Shown here: positions 35,856 to 46,756 of the stretch, in pieces
Layout: every line of letters starts with the position of its first letter
Position numbering within the stretch: position 1 is the first letter of the stretch
Source of the DNA: Mauremys mutica
Taxonomy: Eukaryota; Chordata; Testudines; Geoemydidae
NCBI RefSeq assembly: GCF_020497125.1
Contig: NC_059079.1
Coordinates: forward strand, 51,471,114-51,535,113
Reading direction: 5' to 3'
DNA: 64,000 nt
Notes under the pieces: generated by a model
The model's input: only the letters and a program-made list of their open reading frames with translations
What the model was told of the DNA's origin: nothing
Databases searched by the model: none
Program-made: the position numbers and the translations under genes

Positions 35856-36794
35856 ATGCCAATTGGACAGAGAGAAAACTTTATATTAAAATGTGAATGG
35901 ACATGTAGGGCCTGATTCTCATTTGCATAAAATCCCTTTACATTGCACTGATATTGTACAGGAACATTAATGCTAGGTGCACCTGTAATTTATGCCCTCT
36001 TTAAGGCTTCTTTACATTACTGGTGCATTGTAAAGGAAAATCTGTCTTGTAATGTATTTGAACTCTGACCATCAAAACTGGTACAAGAATTTAGATTTGC
36101 TGGAAACCTTGTAAACTACACTGCATTTTACTCTCTTGAAAAGCTGCAGAGTCACAATGAACAACAAGGGGAAAGTACCAATTACAGCTCAAAGGCAATT
36201 CTGACCTCTCCCTGAATCTCTTATCAGAATATGGAAGTCATATTTCCTTGTCAAAAGAAACTTTATTCCCTGCCAGAGAACTTTATCCCTACACCATACT
36301 TGTTCAATATATTCATTTGTCTCCTGGCATCTTATCGAGTTTATTCCCTAATTATGTATTTGTTGTAAAATTAACATTAGAATCATATTTTAGTACAGTA
36401 GTATGGGTTGAGAATGTCAAAATGCTGGTGAACTCAGTCAACAAAACATTTGTCCTATTCGTTCTGGGCCAGATTGTGCTCACACACGGAAGTAAGGGGC
36501 TAAAGGACACTCCTTGCACTTGCTCATATTATAGGTAGCAATAGGGGCTAGGGAGCGCATCTGTAGTTGGGCGACTATCCCCCACTCCCCCATGCAGTTG
36601 GGTGAGGAGGGGATGGGCAGAGGAAGAGTAGGCGGAACCTTGACTCCACCTCCCTAGGTGCAAGATGGACCGGCTGACTAGAGGGGGAAGAAATAAGCTG
36701 CTCCATGAGGCAGGGAGGAAAGCTGGGACCGAATTGTAACTGAGTCATTAATAATTAATTGTTCTTAATCATTATCACTATTTTATTTTTTATT
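35856..36794. other. Unannotated stretch with one short repeat
   Basis: No gene recognised. At about 35,907-36,035 a short amniote palindromic-type repeat begins agggcctgattctcatttgc and includes paired tttacatt segments. A GC-richer patch at 36,540-36,720 has no identified ends. Confidence 0.45.
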
Positions 36795-36955
36795 AGTAGT
36801 ACTGTAGCACCTAGAAACTCAAGCTAAGATCAGGGACCCATTACGCTATGTACTGCACACACTTTGACTAAGACAGTCATTGTCCCATCTCTACTTTACT
36901 CCTGGGGCAGAGCAGCTAGGCACTACCCCTTGCTTGGAGCTTACAGACTCTAAAT
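36795..36955. repeat. Old amniote dispersed repeat fragment
   Basis: A diverged segment with tactgtagcacctag, then gacccattacgctatgtact, then gagcttacagactct. It is the same type as 16,885-17,000. I recognise this pattern from turtle, crocodile and bird DNA but cannot place its class with confidence. Confidence 0.5.
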
Positions 36956-37133
36956 GAATGACTTTAAAATGTACATATGTAACATTTTCTTTAATTTTCA
37001 TCATTGCTATAAAAACAGGTCTCTCTCTATATGTCTATATAAATAATGTTGAAACACACATACAATTGATTAAACAGTAAAGAGAGTGACTTGCAAACAT
37101 TCTTGTGAGTAGAATTGGTAGTTTGATATTTTA

Positions 37134-37325
37134 GACGCATAGACTTTAAGGTCAGAAGGGACCATTATGATCATCTAGTCTGACCTCCTGCACAATGCAG
37201 GCCACAGAATCCCATCCATCCACTTCTATAACAAACCCCCAGCCTATGTCTGAGTTATCGAAGTCCCCAAATTGCGGTTTGAAGACCTCAAGCTGCAGAG
37301 AATCCTCCAGAAAGGAGTCATTTCT
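37134..37325 (-). mobile_element. CR1-type LINE 3' end, antisense
   Basis: The reverse complement of a CR1-like terminus: on the plus strand it holds catagactttaaggtcagaa, then ggaccattatgatcatctag, then tctgacctcctgcacaatgc. It continues through a ctgagttatcgaagtcc-like part to gagaatcctccag. The plus-strand counterpart of the same subfamily is at 49,400-49,672. It is truncated and non-coding. Confidence 0.75.
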
Positions 37326-37727
37326 AGGGTAATATTAATTGCTCATGAGTATTTAGACAGCTACTGGGCATGTGTGGAAAATATTCACAAAACCAGATTT
37401 TAGTACAAATGATTATTTATAGACAATATCTAACAGAATACATTATTGTGCTATTTCTTATTTGTATTGATTATTCTCCTATTAAAGATATTCCAGTCAC
37501 CAATCAGGGAGCAGAAACAATACCTTTTGACATAGGTGTCCAATCACAAGCCAGGGATAGAAAATAGGTGCTGCTGCAATGCCTAAGAAGTCAATGGAAA
37601 GACTCTCACGGAATTCACTGAACATGAGATCAGACCCATAGTGAACACCTGAAGTGAACTGTTCACAAATAGCCAATCATATGAAATCTATAAATATACA
37701 CTATTCAGCAAATCCATGCAACTGATG
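37326..37727. other. Unannotated AT-rich stretch
   Basis: No gene seen. Confidence 0.5.
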
Positions 37728-38792
37728 CTGTGGCGGATTTAGAGTTAGTGGGGCCCTGTGCTCAGCTTCATTTTGGGGGGCCCCCTGGGGATCCAGCCAA
37801 GAAAAAGAACATTCTCTCTTCTCCCCCATCCCTGTTTTTCATTCTTTTTTTCTTCATCCTCCTGCTATATTATAAGTAATAGGAAGTAAATGAAAATAAA
37901 GTGAGGTACCTCGATTGTTTTTGTAGTCTAACTTTTTTTTTTCACAGACGACTTGAAAATTAAGGGTCTCAGTGGACCACTTAATGATTTTTCCAAATAT
38001 TGCTTGTACCATTAGCTAACTATTGTAAAGTGCTTTGGATAAGAGCCCTTTATAAAAAAAATTGGAAAAAACATTGGTGTGGAAGGGGTCTCAGGGCTGG
38101 GGCACAGGGTTGGGGTGTGGAGCGCTTACTTGGGGCAGCTTCTGTTTGGTGCGAGGGGTGCAGGTGGGGATGGGGGGGTGCAGGAGTCGGGGGAGGGGTT
38201 GGGTGTCTGGGGGGTGCAGGAGAAGGGTGTGGGGTGTGTGTGTAGGGGGCAGTGCGCGGGATGGGGATTGGGGGAGGAGCATTCCCAGTCACGGCTACTC
38301 CCGCCACTGCTCCTGTTCACTGATAAAGGGAACTGTGGCAGCAGCAGCACATGAGAGCTGAGGCCCTCTGGCCTGCCACTCCCTTCCTCTGGGCTTTCTC
38401 CAGGGGCCGCCAGCAGCAGTGCACGCCAGGGACTGCACCTGCGCTGCCTGTTGTTCAGAGGAGCAATGCAGCAGGACAAGCGCGGACGGACACCCCCCCA
38501 GGGGAACATGCCTGCCTTCCCTACAACGCACCCCCAACCAGCACCTCACCTGCCAGCGCCAGCCAGCAGCAGGAGCCCGGCTCACCGGCTGGGAGAACAT
38601 ACCGCACGCTGCGCCTCCGGCTCTAAAACAGCTCCCTACCTGTGCCTCCTGCTCTTTCCCACAGCTTCTGCCCCTGCAACCGTCCTCCCACAGGGGGTGC
38701 TGGATGGTGCTGGGCTGCCTGGCCCTGGGGCCCCCTGTAGTTGGGGGACCCCGTGCCAGGGCACTGTGTGTTTCATTGTAAATCCGCCTCTG
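37728..38792. mobile_element. hAT-type non-autonomous element, 1.07 kb
   Basis: The left end is ctgtggcggatttagagtta and the right end is ttgtaaatccgcctctg. The flanking octamers are aactgatg (37,720-37,727) and aactagtg (38,793-38,800), identical at six of eight positions, consistent with an aged hAT duplication. The interior has a GC- and G-rich half (38,090-38,280) and a C-rich half (38,390-38,720). It has many overlapping open frames that are composition artefacts, with no transposase motif. The ggggcccc-type subterminal segments resemble those of the elements near 17.6, 54.3 and 56.6 kb. Confidence 0.75.
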
Positions 38793-41273
38793 AACTAGTG
38801 AATACCTTCACAGAAATAAGAATCATTTAATGAATGTCTGCAAACAAAAAAGAAATACTAGATTTACAATGAATATTGTCCTTCATAATTTCTCCAAGTC
38901 TAATGTTTGTACTCTAAGTTATTTGTTCATCAGGCTTTATCTTCTTACATGCATTGTAAGGTGTAAAGTACCCTAAGGCACTATATAACTAATGCACCCT
39001 TCATATACATGCCAACTGAAAATATGGGGAAAATAAATGTCTTGGTCATCAAGAGATGCACTTGAGAATTCAACTAAGAATTAAAACCATGATCCTGATA
39101 AAGGATCACTTACACATGTGCTTAACTTTATAGTGTCTAATTTATAGTGTGCAGTGCGTGGTTGGGACTAAAGGAGTATGCTGCTCCTTATGATGCCCAA
39201 TAAGCAGTGTAGGAATAAGCACTGAATCTCTACCAGCTAACACATCTGTTTTCGGAGTCTGGATCCTCAAGAATAGGAAGTAACATAAAGCTGTTGTGAA
39301 GGCATCACCTTTTTCCATTTTATCTTAAAATGCAGGTTGATTCCTGCAAGAAAAGAAATTTGGATATTGCAGTGGGTCTTCATAGAAAATACCCACGTTT
39401 TCTAATTACAAAGTCAAATTTACATTATCAGATTATTAGAGGTATCTAGCCTGCAGGTCTCTCAAGGAAAATCTATTTAACAGCCTTCTAAATTTTTATA
39501 TTCCAGTGTGATTAGAAACTGCAACAATCTGGTTACAAAGTGGAACAATGGAAGCGGAAATGCTTCTAAACTTCAAAATAAACCCTTGATACTGATAAAT
39601 AAATCATTATATTTTACCTTTATAAACCACATGTTGCACATAGGCAAAGAACATCTTTTCATAAACATTTTGATAAGAAATATTTCAGTACATTGCTACA
39701 CTAGAAGCCATACACATTCTCATTGTTGCACTTTTCCTATCTCATGACAAACATGTCCATTATTAGGATAGTGTCCCGTTTATTTTGAGATGATGCAAAA
39801 CCTAACAGCACATTTACATTTCTAACACAGATCATTAAAAATATTCCTCAGAAATTAAATTTTAGATTTTTTTTTCTTTTAATTTGAATGTGAATTTTGG
39901 AGCTCTTCAACAGTGCCACTTTGACAGCACTAAAAATAAATTCTTGTGTACATATCCACAGAAGAGGCATAGCTTCGGTAGGGGCAGATACAAAGGTAAT
40001 GTAAGTTTTATTTTATCACATCCTCCAGATGCCTCATGCTTCATCTGAATGACCATCTCTGTGGATGGAGTCAATACCCATTACCAATCACTAATTTATC
40101 TCTGTGCTGTGGCTGCCCACAATGGTGCCAGTATATAACCTTTGGGAAGGCTGATTTTGTAACCTTGACATTTGTCTATTAGGAACTGATTTATACTAGT
40201 TGAAAGGCCCATGGTAGCTTACTTTTGTTATGCTAGAAGTATCTTTTCCAGTAAAAGTTTTTAACTAGACCTTATCTCACAGTGTAGCTTTTTTGGCTAG
40301 ATCTGCATACAGTATATTATAATTAGTCCAATTAAAATTGCAAATTGATTTATAACATTAAAACACAATATGAGGATTTCAAAATCTCTATCTACCGCTG
40401 TGTGGTGGATACTAATATTAATTGAGTGTATTAGTTCTTAAAATCTAATAAGAGCAAAATAAAGGAATGTGCTGATAGAGTTCACACATTAAGGTGTTTC
40501 ACTGAGTATTGCTTCAAAAGTAGGTTATATTGTTTGTGATTTGTAATTCATTCAGAAAAATCACAAGTGCAGAACATTTTAAAATTAATATTCAGAAAAT
40601 ATTACCTAATATCTGCAATACAGATTTTTTTTTCCTTTGAGCAAGCATATCATTTACAGCCAGTTACATTATATTTGCAGGCTTCTGCAAACTAGCAGAT
40701 ATGCTAACGATTCTTAAAACTGTGACAGGTTGGCTGAATACTGTATAATATTAGAAATCTCTCTTTACCAAGGCAAAATCTGTCTCTTTTTATGATATGT
40801 CATGTTATCTTTTTTAAGTCTCTGATGAATAGTGCTGAAATAAGCCAAAAGATGGTTAATGCTTGAAGACTGCAGCAAAAAAATCATTTTGCATGTGATA
40901 TAACAAAATAGGTGAGAGGAAAATTTGGAAAGTAGTATTTGTGGAGAGACAAGACAAGACAAGACAATAGAAATCAGGACATAGTTATCTTATCCTTAAT
41001 ATTGCCCTGTAAGGGCCAGATTTTGATATTCTTACCCCAGACTAGCAGCACCTTATTCCAAGAATAGTCGCATTGTCTTCAGTGGCTGTACTGATGCATT
41101 AAACTGCTATTTAACATAAGTAAGGTTATCAGAATCCAGCCCTAGGAGTACACTTCAAATGCAACTCCTATGTGCAGAAAAGGAAAAAAAAAATCTATTC
41201 CACTCTGATAACTTTCCAGCTACATGAGATGCTTTGTCAAATGGCCTCCAAACAAAAAGATCACTTTTATTGC
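38793..41273. other. AT-rich stretch, no gene seen
   Basis: No gene recognised. A pentanucleotide agaca repeat of about four units lies at 40,949-40,970. Confidence 0.5.
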
Positions 41274-41475
41274 AGCATGTATAGTCTTCATAGGAACCTA
41301 TGAATTGCCCTACAGGCCCAGAGCAGTGGTCCATGTAGGCCAGTGTCCTGTCTCTGACTGTGGCCAGTACCATATTCCTTAGAGGATGATACAAGAAACT
41401 CTGTAGTGGGAACCTGAAAATTTCCTTCTTACCCCAATAGTTAGATGTTGGCATAAGCCCCAACATATGAGGATT
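41274..41475 (-). mobile_element. CR1-type LINE 3' region, antisense
   Basis: Antisense CR1-like segment: agcagtggtccatgtaggcc, then agtgtcctgtctctgactgt, then ggccagtaccatattcctta. These match the reverse complement of the ggccactgtcagtgg/ctgggctggatggacca block in the 22.2-kb copy. Both ends are eroded. Confidence 0.65.
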
Positions 41476-43008
41476 CAAATCCAGCTAAAAACTCTTGGAG
41501 GTTTTTTCTCTTTTGTTTGTTTCAGTATTTACTATCATCACTCTGGATATTTTTGTTGTCCATATAAAAGTTTTATTATTGTTTGTGTTGAGTGCACGCA
41601 GTGATCCAGTTTCAAGGTGACAAAGGCATGGAGAACTAAGGCAAGAACAAAAGAGAAAAAATAAAAACAAACCCCACTTTTCTCCATTGCAACTTCCTGA
41701 TTATCCAGAAGCAGATGGAAGTCCATAATGAACCTCAGGTTATGACCTGAGCAACAGACAGCAAACAAATTTCTTCAGTTGAGGGGACAGAGATACAGTC
41801 TCTTGTCAGTTCAATGAAGATAGGATATTTGAAGCCAGGAACTGACTCAGTGGGAGAAAAGGAAGACCTTATTGGCTGAGAAAGCACAATATAGGATTAA
41901 CTCACTTGGGGAGAAGAGGAGGAGAGAGAGGAAACTAAAGTTAGAGCAGCAGAGTATGCAGGCAGAGGAGAAAGAGGATATATAACCAGAAAGATAGGAT
42001 GAAATGGGTTTTTAGACAGTTCCCCCATGGTTATTCTCTCAGCTGGTGGGGGAGCCTGACAACACCCAGTTGGGTGTCTTTGGCCCAGCTCCAGCACCTT
42101 ACAACTTGCGGCGTGGGGCTTGCATTTTTCAGGCCTGCTCAAGTCTCTCTGGGTTACCCTGGGATTTCATTGCATTCTCTGTAGAGTTGATGTGAAAGGC
42201 TCCTGGCTGGGAGCTCCCTCTGTGGCTCCAGCAGTCCCTCCAGCAGTCTCCTATTTGAGCACTCCTGCTCCTTTGCCCTTAGCCAACTGTAGTTTCCTCC
42301 CTTTTAAAGGCCTCCTCCCTACTATACATAACTGACAGATACGGAGAGGTGGGGCCAGCCCTGTTCCCAGGGCCTCTCTGGCATCTTCCTCATCAGTGTG
42401 GGGTCTATACACCCTGTCACACAAATTCACAGAGAGTTTTAAAACCTTGAAGCCTGAATATCCTCTCACACCAATGTAAATCAGAGGTAAATCCATTGGA
42501 GCCAGTGGAGTTGCAGTGGTGTACATATAAGTGAGAGAAGAATCAGGCCTCAGGAGACCAATGCTACAGCCCTCAGCCCCACTGAAACCCATCTATAAGG
42601 TGCCACAGGACTCTTTGCTGCTTTTACATCATACACAGTCCTTTCTATAAAATTTAACAATGTCTGGCTTTCAAAACCTCCTTGACTTTAAAGAGTAAGT
42701 GAAATAGACAATTTATAGGCAAATAGAGAAGCTTCAATTGAAAAGCTAATATACAATTCAAACTTAATTGTCAATCTCATTTCAGAGATTTTTCTGTTTT
42801 ATATTTTTCAATAACAGCAACTGAGTTTTGAAAACCAGGAGGATCCCAAGAAATCACCATGCAATTCAGAGACCCTGTTTAGACGTCTAATGAGCTTTTG
42901 TTGTATAGAACTTGAAAGGCTGTTCCATTATCGCTGCTGTTGTTATGCCTTCAAGAGCTCACCACTTTCTTCGTTCAGTCATTGGTAATGGGGAAAAAAA
43001 CTGAATCA
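41476..43008. other. Mixed stretch with probable old repeats
   Basis: No gene recognised. The segment 42,000-42,420 is GC-richer and C/T-rich and may be an LTR fragment, with no ends found. A short palindromic repeat lies at 42,452-42,551, with arms gcctgaatatcctctcac and gtgagagaagaatcaggc. Confidence 0.45.
42452..42551. repeat. Short palindromic amniote repeat
   Basis: The arms gcctgaatatcctctcac and gtgagagaagaatcaggc pair across a centre containing ccattggagccagtggag. It is about 100 bp, non-coding, and one of several similar units in the window. Confidence 0.65.
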
Positions 43009-43379
43009 GGATTTGTCTACATTGCCAAGTTTTGTTGCCAAAAACTGCCTTTTGGTGACAAAACAGAGATAGCGTACACACTGCAATGTGACTTTCTTTT
43101 AAAAAAAAAAAACCTGCCCAGTTTTGGCAACAAAAAACTTCCACTCCTGCGAGAGACTTTTGTCTTTTCCCCTCCCTTTATTGTCGACAAACAGCCAGTG
43201 TAGACACCACAGCTTTTTTCCTCTATTTTATGGGCCTCCAGAAAGTTTCCCACAATTTCCATGCTGCTGCTCTGGTCAGTGGTTTGAACTCTGCTGCCCT
43301 GCAGCCAACCCGCCCCTTCCCCTTCCTCTTGCAAGCCCTTGGAATTTTAAATCTCATTTCCTGCTTGCTGGCTTCCTAG

Positions 43380-44791
43380 ATGGCTTCCCAGATGAGCATG
43401 GGTGGCTATTGCACCAAACGCACTCCCGCTTGGATCACCTCTGAGTTGTTGGATCTGATCAGTATATGGGGAGAAGTTGTCTGTTCAGTCACAGCTGCGA
43501 GTGACCCATAGGAATCAGGACACATCTGGGCAAATTTCTTGAGGCTTGTGTGAAAAGGGCTATGATTGGGACACGCAGCAGTGCAAAGCGAAGATAAAGG
43601 AGTTGAGGCAGGCGTATCATAAGGTGCGGGAGGCGAACCATCGCTCCAGTGCTGCACCTAATCCCTGCCACTTCTATAAGGAACTGAATGCTATCGTCAG
43701 TGGTGACCCCACCTCCATTGCCAATGGCCCTGTGGATACTTTGGAGGCAGCAGAAAGAGGGGGCAACCCGGAGGCTAAAATTCTGGATGAAGCTAGAAGA
43801 GGATGTGGTGCTCCCAGTGGGGTCGCCCGATGGGGCAGGCAGCCAGGAACTTTTCTCCACTCCAGAAGTGCTCAGTGGGGAGCAGGAAGCAGATGAGATG
43901 CCAGGTAAGTTGCTGTGGCTTGTGTAGAGAATCGAAAAGTGGGAGGCAGGTAGTGTTTTCTGTGAGCTGGACATTGCCCTGTGTAGTTAATCTGCATGGC
44001 CAAGGAGGGTGTTGATGGACATTGAGACCTGCAGGGAACCCTCCAGAGAGAGGCTCTGGAAAGTTTCCAAGAGGTACTTATTAATCCTCTGCCACAGATT
44101 CCAGGGGATTGTAGCCTGGCTAGCTCTCCCATTGTAGGAAACTGTACCATTCCATTTAGCAATCACTGGAGCTGGGACCAAAGCGGCATGTAGCTGAGCT
44201 GCATATAGACTGGGGTGAAAGCCACAAGCATGTGGTAGTTGTGCCCTGGTTTCCCTGGCTACCCACAGTAGCGAGATGTCAGCCAGCAGGTTGGCCACCT
44301 GTGAAAAAGTGTGGGATAATTTTAGAATGAGTTCCCTGCAAAGCTGCCCTGCAAGCCGTGACCGTTTTGTTCATATGCACAACCGCCTTCCCCCCACTCC
44401 CGGCACTCACCAAGCTGTGTGCCTGCCTAAAGTGTCAGAGTGATAATGATTTCTACTAGCAAAAGGTCCTTGTTATTAAAATGTTTCAATCGTTTTCTGG
44501 ATGTAACAATCCTTCTGTTCAGCACACACCTTGAGGAACACACCAGGCACCCCTGCCGACCGGCTTCAGCAGATAAGGAAGAATCCTATGCACAGCAAAG
44601 AAGACATGTTCGGGGAGGTGCTGCAGCATGATGAAAGACAGACCGGGGAACGCAAAGAGTGCTGGGAAGCCGAGAGGCACGACAGAAAAGAGAATGCTGC
44701 ATTTGCTAGGCAAGCGACAGAGCGGATGATAAAAGTTATTGAGGACCAGACAGAGATGCTCAAGTCTTTGATACAGCTGCAGACTGAGTAG
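43380..44791 (+). pseudogene. Harbinger Myb/SANT-like gene, two exons, broken
   Basis: In Harbinger elements this protein binds DNA and escorts the nuclease to the nucleus and to the transposon ends. Exon 1 starts at ATG 43,380 (MASQMSMGGYCTKRTPAW...) with the first helix of a Myb/SANT-like (trihelix) domain. The domain then shifts frame near 43,478 and meets a stop near 43,536. It resumes as GYDWDTQQCKAKIKELRQAY and NPCHFYKELNAI. A second frameshift near 43,780 leads to an acidic tail ending at the donor GTAAGT (43,905-43,910). A pyrimidine tract and AG at 44,521-44,522 mark the acceptor. Exon 2 (44,523-44,791) gives the coiled, charged C-terminus: RLQQIRKN, EDMFGEVLQHDE, then TEMLKSLIQLQTE and a stop. 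The 5' part matches the better preserved gene at 62.7 kb. Confidence 0.82.
43987..44298 (-). CDS. Antisense intronic ORF of Harbinger, copy 1
   Basis: A 103-codon minus-strand frame lying wholly inside the Myb-like intron. Its first codon is GTG, directly preceded on the minus strand by tttttcacag, a good splice acceptor. It may therefore be a downstream exon and not a complete gene. The protein aligns without gaps to the minus-strand ORF at 63,418-63,753 over residues 1-100, with 31 identities by my count. Shared positions include Y32-A33-A34, W49, G51, V53, Y55, P65, N67-L68, R71, Y75-L76, E78, F80, S84 and E86. I recognise no known domain. It is predicted to be small and mostly helical at the end. 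It stays open while the sense-strand Myb-like gene is broken. Function unknown. Confidence 0.55.
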   Translation of the reverse strand: MANLLADISLLWVARETRAQLPHACGFHPSLYAAQLHAALVPAPVIAKWNGTVSYNGRASQATIPWNLWQRINKYLLETFQSLSLEGSLQVSMSINTLLGHAD

Positions 44792-44977
44792 ATCTGTGGT
44801 CAACCTCCACTGCAGCACATGAACAATTCTTTGCCAACCCCACCCTTCTCTATGCCCACACCTTCCTTTTCACTTCACAGCACTCCTGAGTTTCCCCATC
44901 ACTTCACCCCCTCTCACAGTGTGCACAGTGATAGCTGGAACTACACACAGTTGTGAGGTTTTGCCTTTTTAACAGTA

Positions 44978-45016
44978 AATAAAGGCTAAGGTATTTAATG
45001 GTACAGTGTTTTTATT
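44978..45016. terminator. Convergent poly(A) signals
   Basis: AATAAA on plus at 44,978-44,983 follows the Myb-like stop by about 190 bp. On the minus strand AATAAA at 45,016-45,011 follows the nuclease stop by about 120 bp. The two convergent transcripts would therefore end within a few tens of bases of each other or overlap slightly. Confidence 0.65.
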
Positions 45017-45132
45017 CTGTGTTCTACAAAAGCATATAGCAATCAATTTACTCTCAGGAATAGGCTTCTAAAGCATTTTGTTGCATGGATCTTGGGCCCC
45101 AAAATTGTACATGGATGCACTAGGGAAGCAAC

Positions 45133-46342
45133 TCAAAAGCAGACATGTTCCTGCCCCTCATTGTCAAAGTGGTTCCTCAAAGCCTCTCTGATGTTAATAG
45201 CAGCCCTCTGAGCTCCTCTGACAGCCCTAGCATCTGGCTGTTCAAACTGTGCAGCCAAGCGCTCTGCCTCAGTGCTCCACACCTGAGCAAACATTTCACC
45301 CTTAGATTCACACAGATTATGCAAAGTGCAGCACGTGGCTATGACCACAGAAATATTATCCTCAGTAATGTCTAGCCTGCCATTTAAACACCTCCAGTGA
45401 GCTTTCAAACGGCCAAAGGCACATTCGACTACCATGCAGCACCTGCTCAGCCTGTTGTTAAAACGCTCCTTGCTGCTGTCCAGGTTCCCTATGTAAGGTT
45501 TCATGAGCCAGGGCCGTAAGGGGTAAGCCGGATCTCTCAGGATTACTGTGGGCATTTCCACATCCCCCACTGTGATCTTGTGGTCTGGAAAGAAAGTCCC
45601 TGCCTGCAGCTTTCTGTACAGGCCACTGTTCCTGAAGATGTGTGTGTCATGCACCTTTCCAGACCAGCCTGCATTGATGTCCATGAAATGCTCCCGGTGA
45701 TCCACAAGAGCCTGCAACACCATGGAGAAGTATCCCTTCCTATTGATGTATTCAGAGGCAAGGTGGGCTGGCACTAAAATTGGAATGTGTGTGCAATCAA
45801 TCACCCCGCCGCAGTTAGGGAAATCCATCTCTGCAAAGCCATCCACTATTTCATGCACATTTCCCAGAGTTATGGTCCTTCTCAGCAGAATGCAATCTAT
45901 TGCCCTGCACACTTGGAGTATTTCAGCCCCAACAGTGGACTTCCCTACTCCAAATTGATTTGCAACTGACTGGTAGCAGTCTGGATTCGCCAGCTTCCAC
46001 ACAGCGATTGCAACACTCTTCTTTACTGAAAGGGCAGCTCTCAGTCTGGTATCTTTGCACCGTAGGTCGGGAGTCAGCTCAGCACATAGATCCGGGAAGG
46101 TTGCTTTATGCATCCTAAAGTTTTGTACCCACTGGTCTTCATCCCACACCTGCATGACAATGCGATCCCTCCAAATCAGTGCTTGTTTCCCTAAGCCAAA
46201 AGCCTCGGTCTACCGTATGCAGCTGCTCTGTGAATGCACAAAGCACTGATAAGTAGCTGATGTCCATATCACACTCAGGTGCCTGCAATTCATCCTCTGT
46301 CAGTAACTTTGTGAGTAACTCTGAGAGTAACTGTGCTGCCAT
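45133..46342 (-). pseudogene. PIF/Harbinger nuclease, one frameshift
   Basis: A DDE-type transposase related to vertebrate HARBI1. The main open part (46,155-45,133) is 340 codons, close to the 349 aa of human HARBI1. A helix-turn-helix region lies at about residues 48-87 (VWKLANPDCYQSVANQFGVG...). Then come GGVIDCTHIPI (D120), KVHDTHIFRNSG (D170), ILRDPAYPLRPWLMKPY (D208) and MVVECAFGRLKAHWRCL (E244). These provide the acidic triad, with the second acidic residue being D170 or D208. The usual G before D208 is R here, and the usual IDGTHI is IDCTHI. Upstream codons run in another frame from ATG 46,342 (MAAQLLSELL...). The two frames join through one extra base in the AAA at 46,173-46,175. Apart from that insertion the gene is intact. 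Confidence 0.92.
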
Positions 46343-46756
46343 GTGCAATGTCCTCGTGACAGTTAACAGCACATAGGAGAGAAGTCCTCTCTCACTGCAG
46401 ATGCTGGTGCACACTACAAAAGACTGACAGTTGGAAAAATGGCGCTAAATGAAGCCAGAAACTATTGGAGGGCTGGAACACAAAGCGGTGCATGATGGTA
46501 CATTCTGCACATCCCAGGATGCACCAAGGTCCGTTTCCACATTCCCACAACACCTAGCAACGGATGGTGTCGCCAGGCTCTGTGGGATACATACCCACAT
46601 CCATTGCTCTCGCTGTTGACAATAGTGCCCTGAATATGGAATGATCTGTCGACAGAGGGAGCAAATGTAGACATGCTTTGGCAACTTACTTTTGTCGATT
46701 TTTCCTTGTCAAAATAAGTTTCATAGACAAAACTTGCCAGTGTAGACAAGCCCTAA

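Larger units (their letters stand above)
43009..46753 (+). mobile_element. Near-complete PIF/Harbinger transposon, 3.7 kb
   Basis: The left end ggatttgtctacattgccaa and the right end ttgccagtgtagacaagccc are inverted repeats of about 30 bp. The flanking trinucleotides are tca and taa, a near match to the TWA-type target. Inside are both canonical Harbinger genes, convergent: a Myb/SANT-like gene on plus (43,380-44,791) and a DDE nuclease on minus (46,342-45,133). Their poly(A) signals are at 44,978-44,983 (plus) and 45,016-45,011 (minus). A third open frame lies antisense in the Myb-like intron. The element is inactive because both canonical genes carry frameshifts, but the decay is modest. 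Confidence 0.9.

Noticed and set aside
38000..38798. Overlapping G/C-rich open frames up to 127 codons
   Set aside because: They lie within the non-autonomous hAT element at 37,728-38,792. Frames are open in several phases on both strands and carry no domain.
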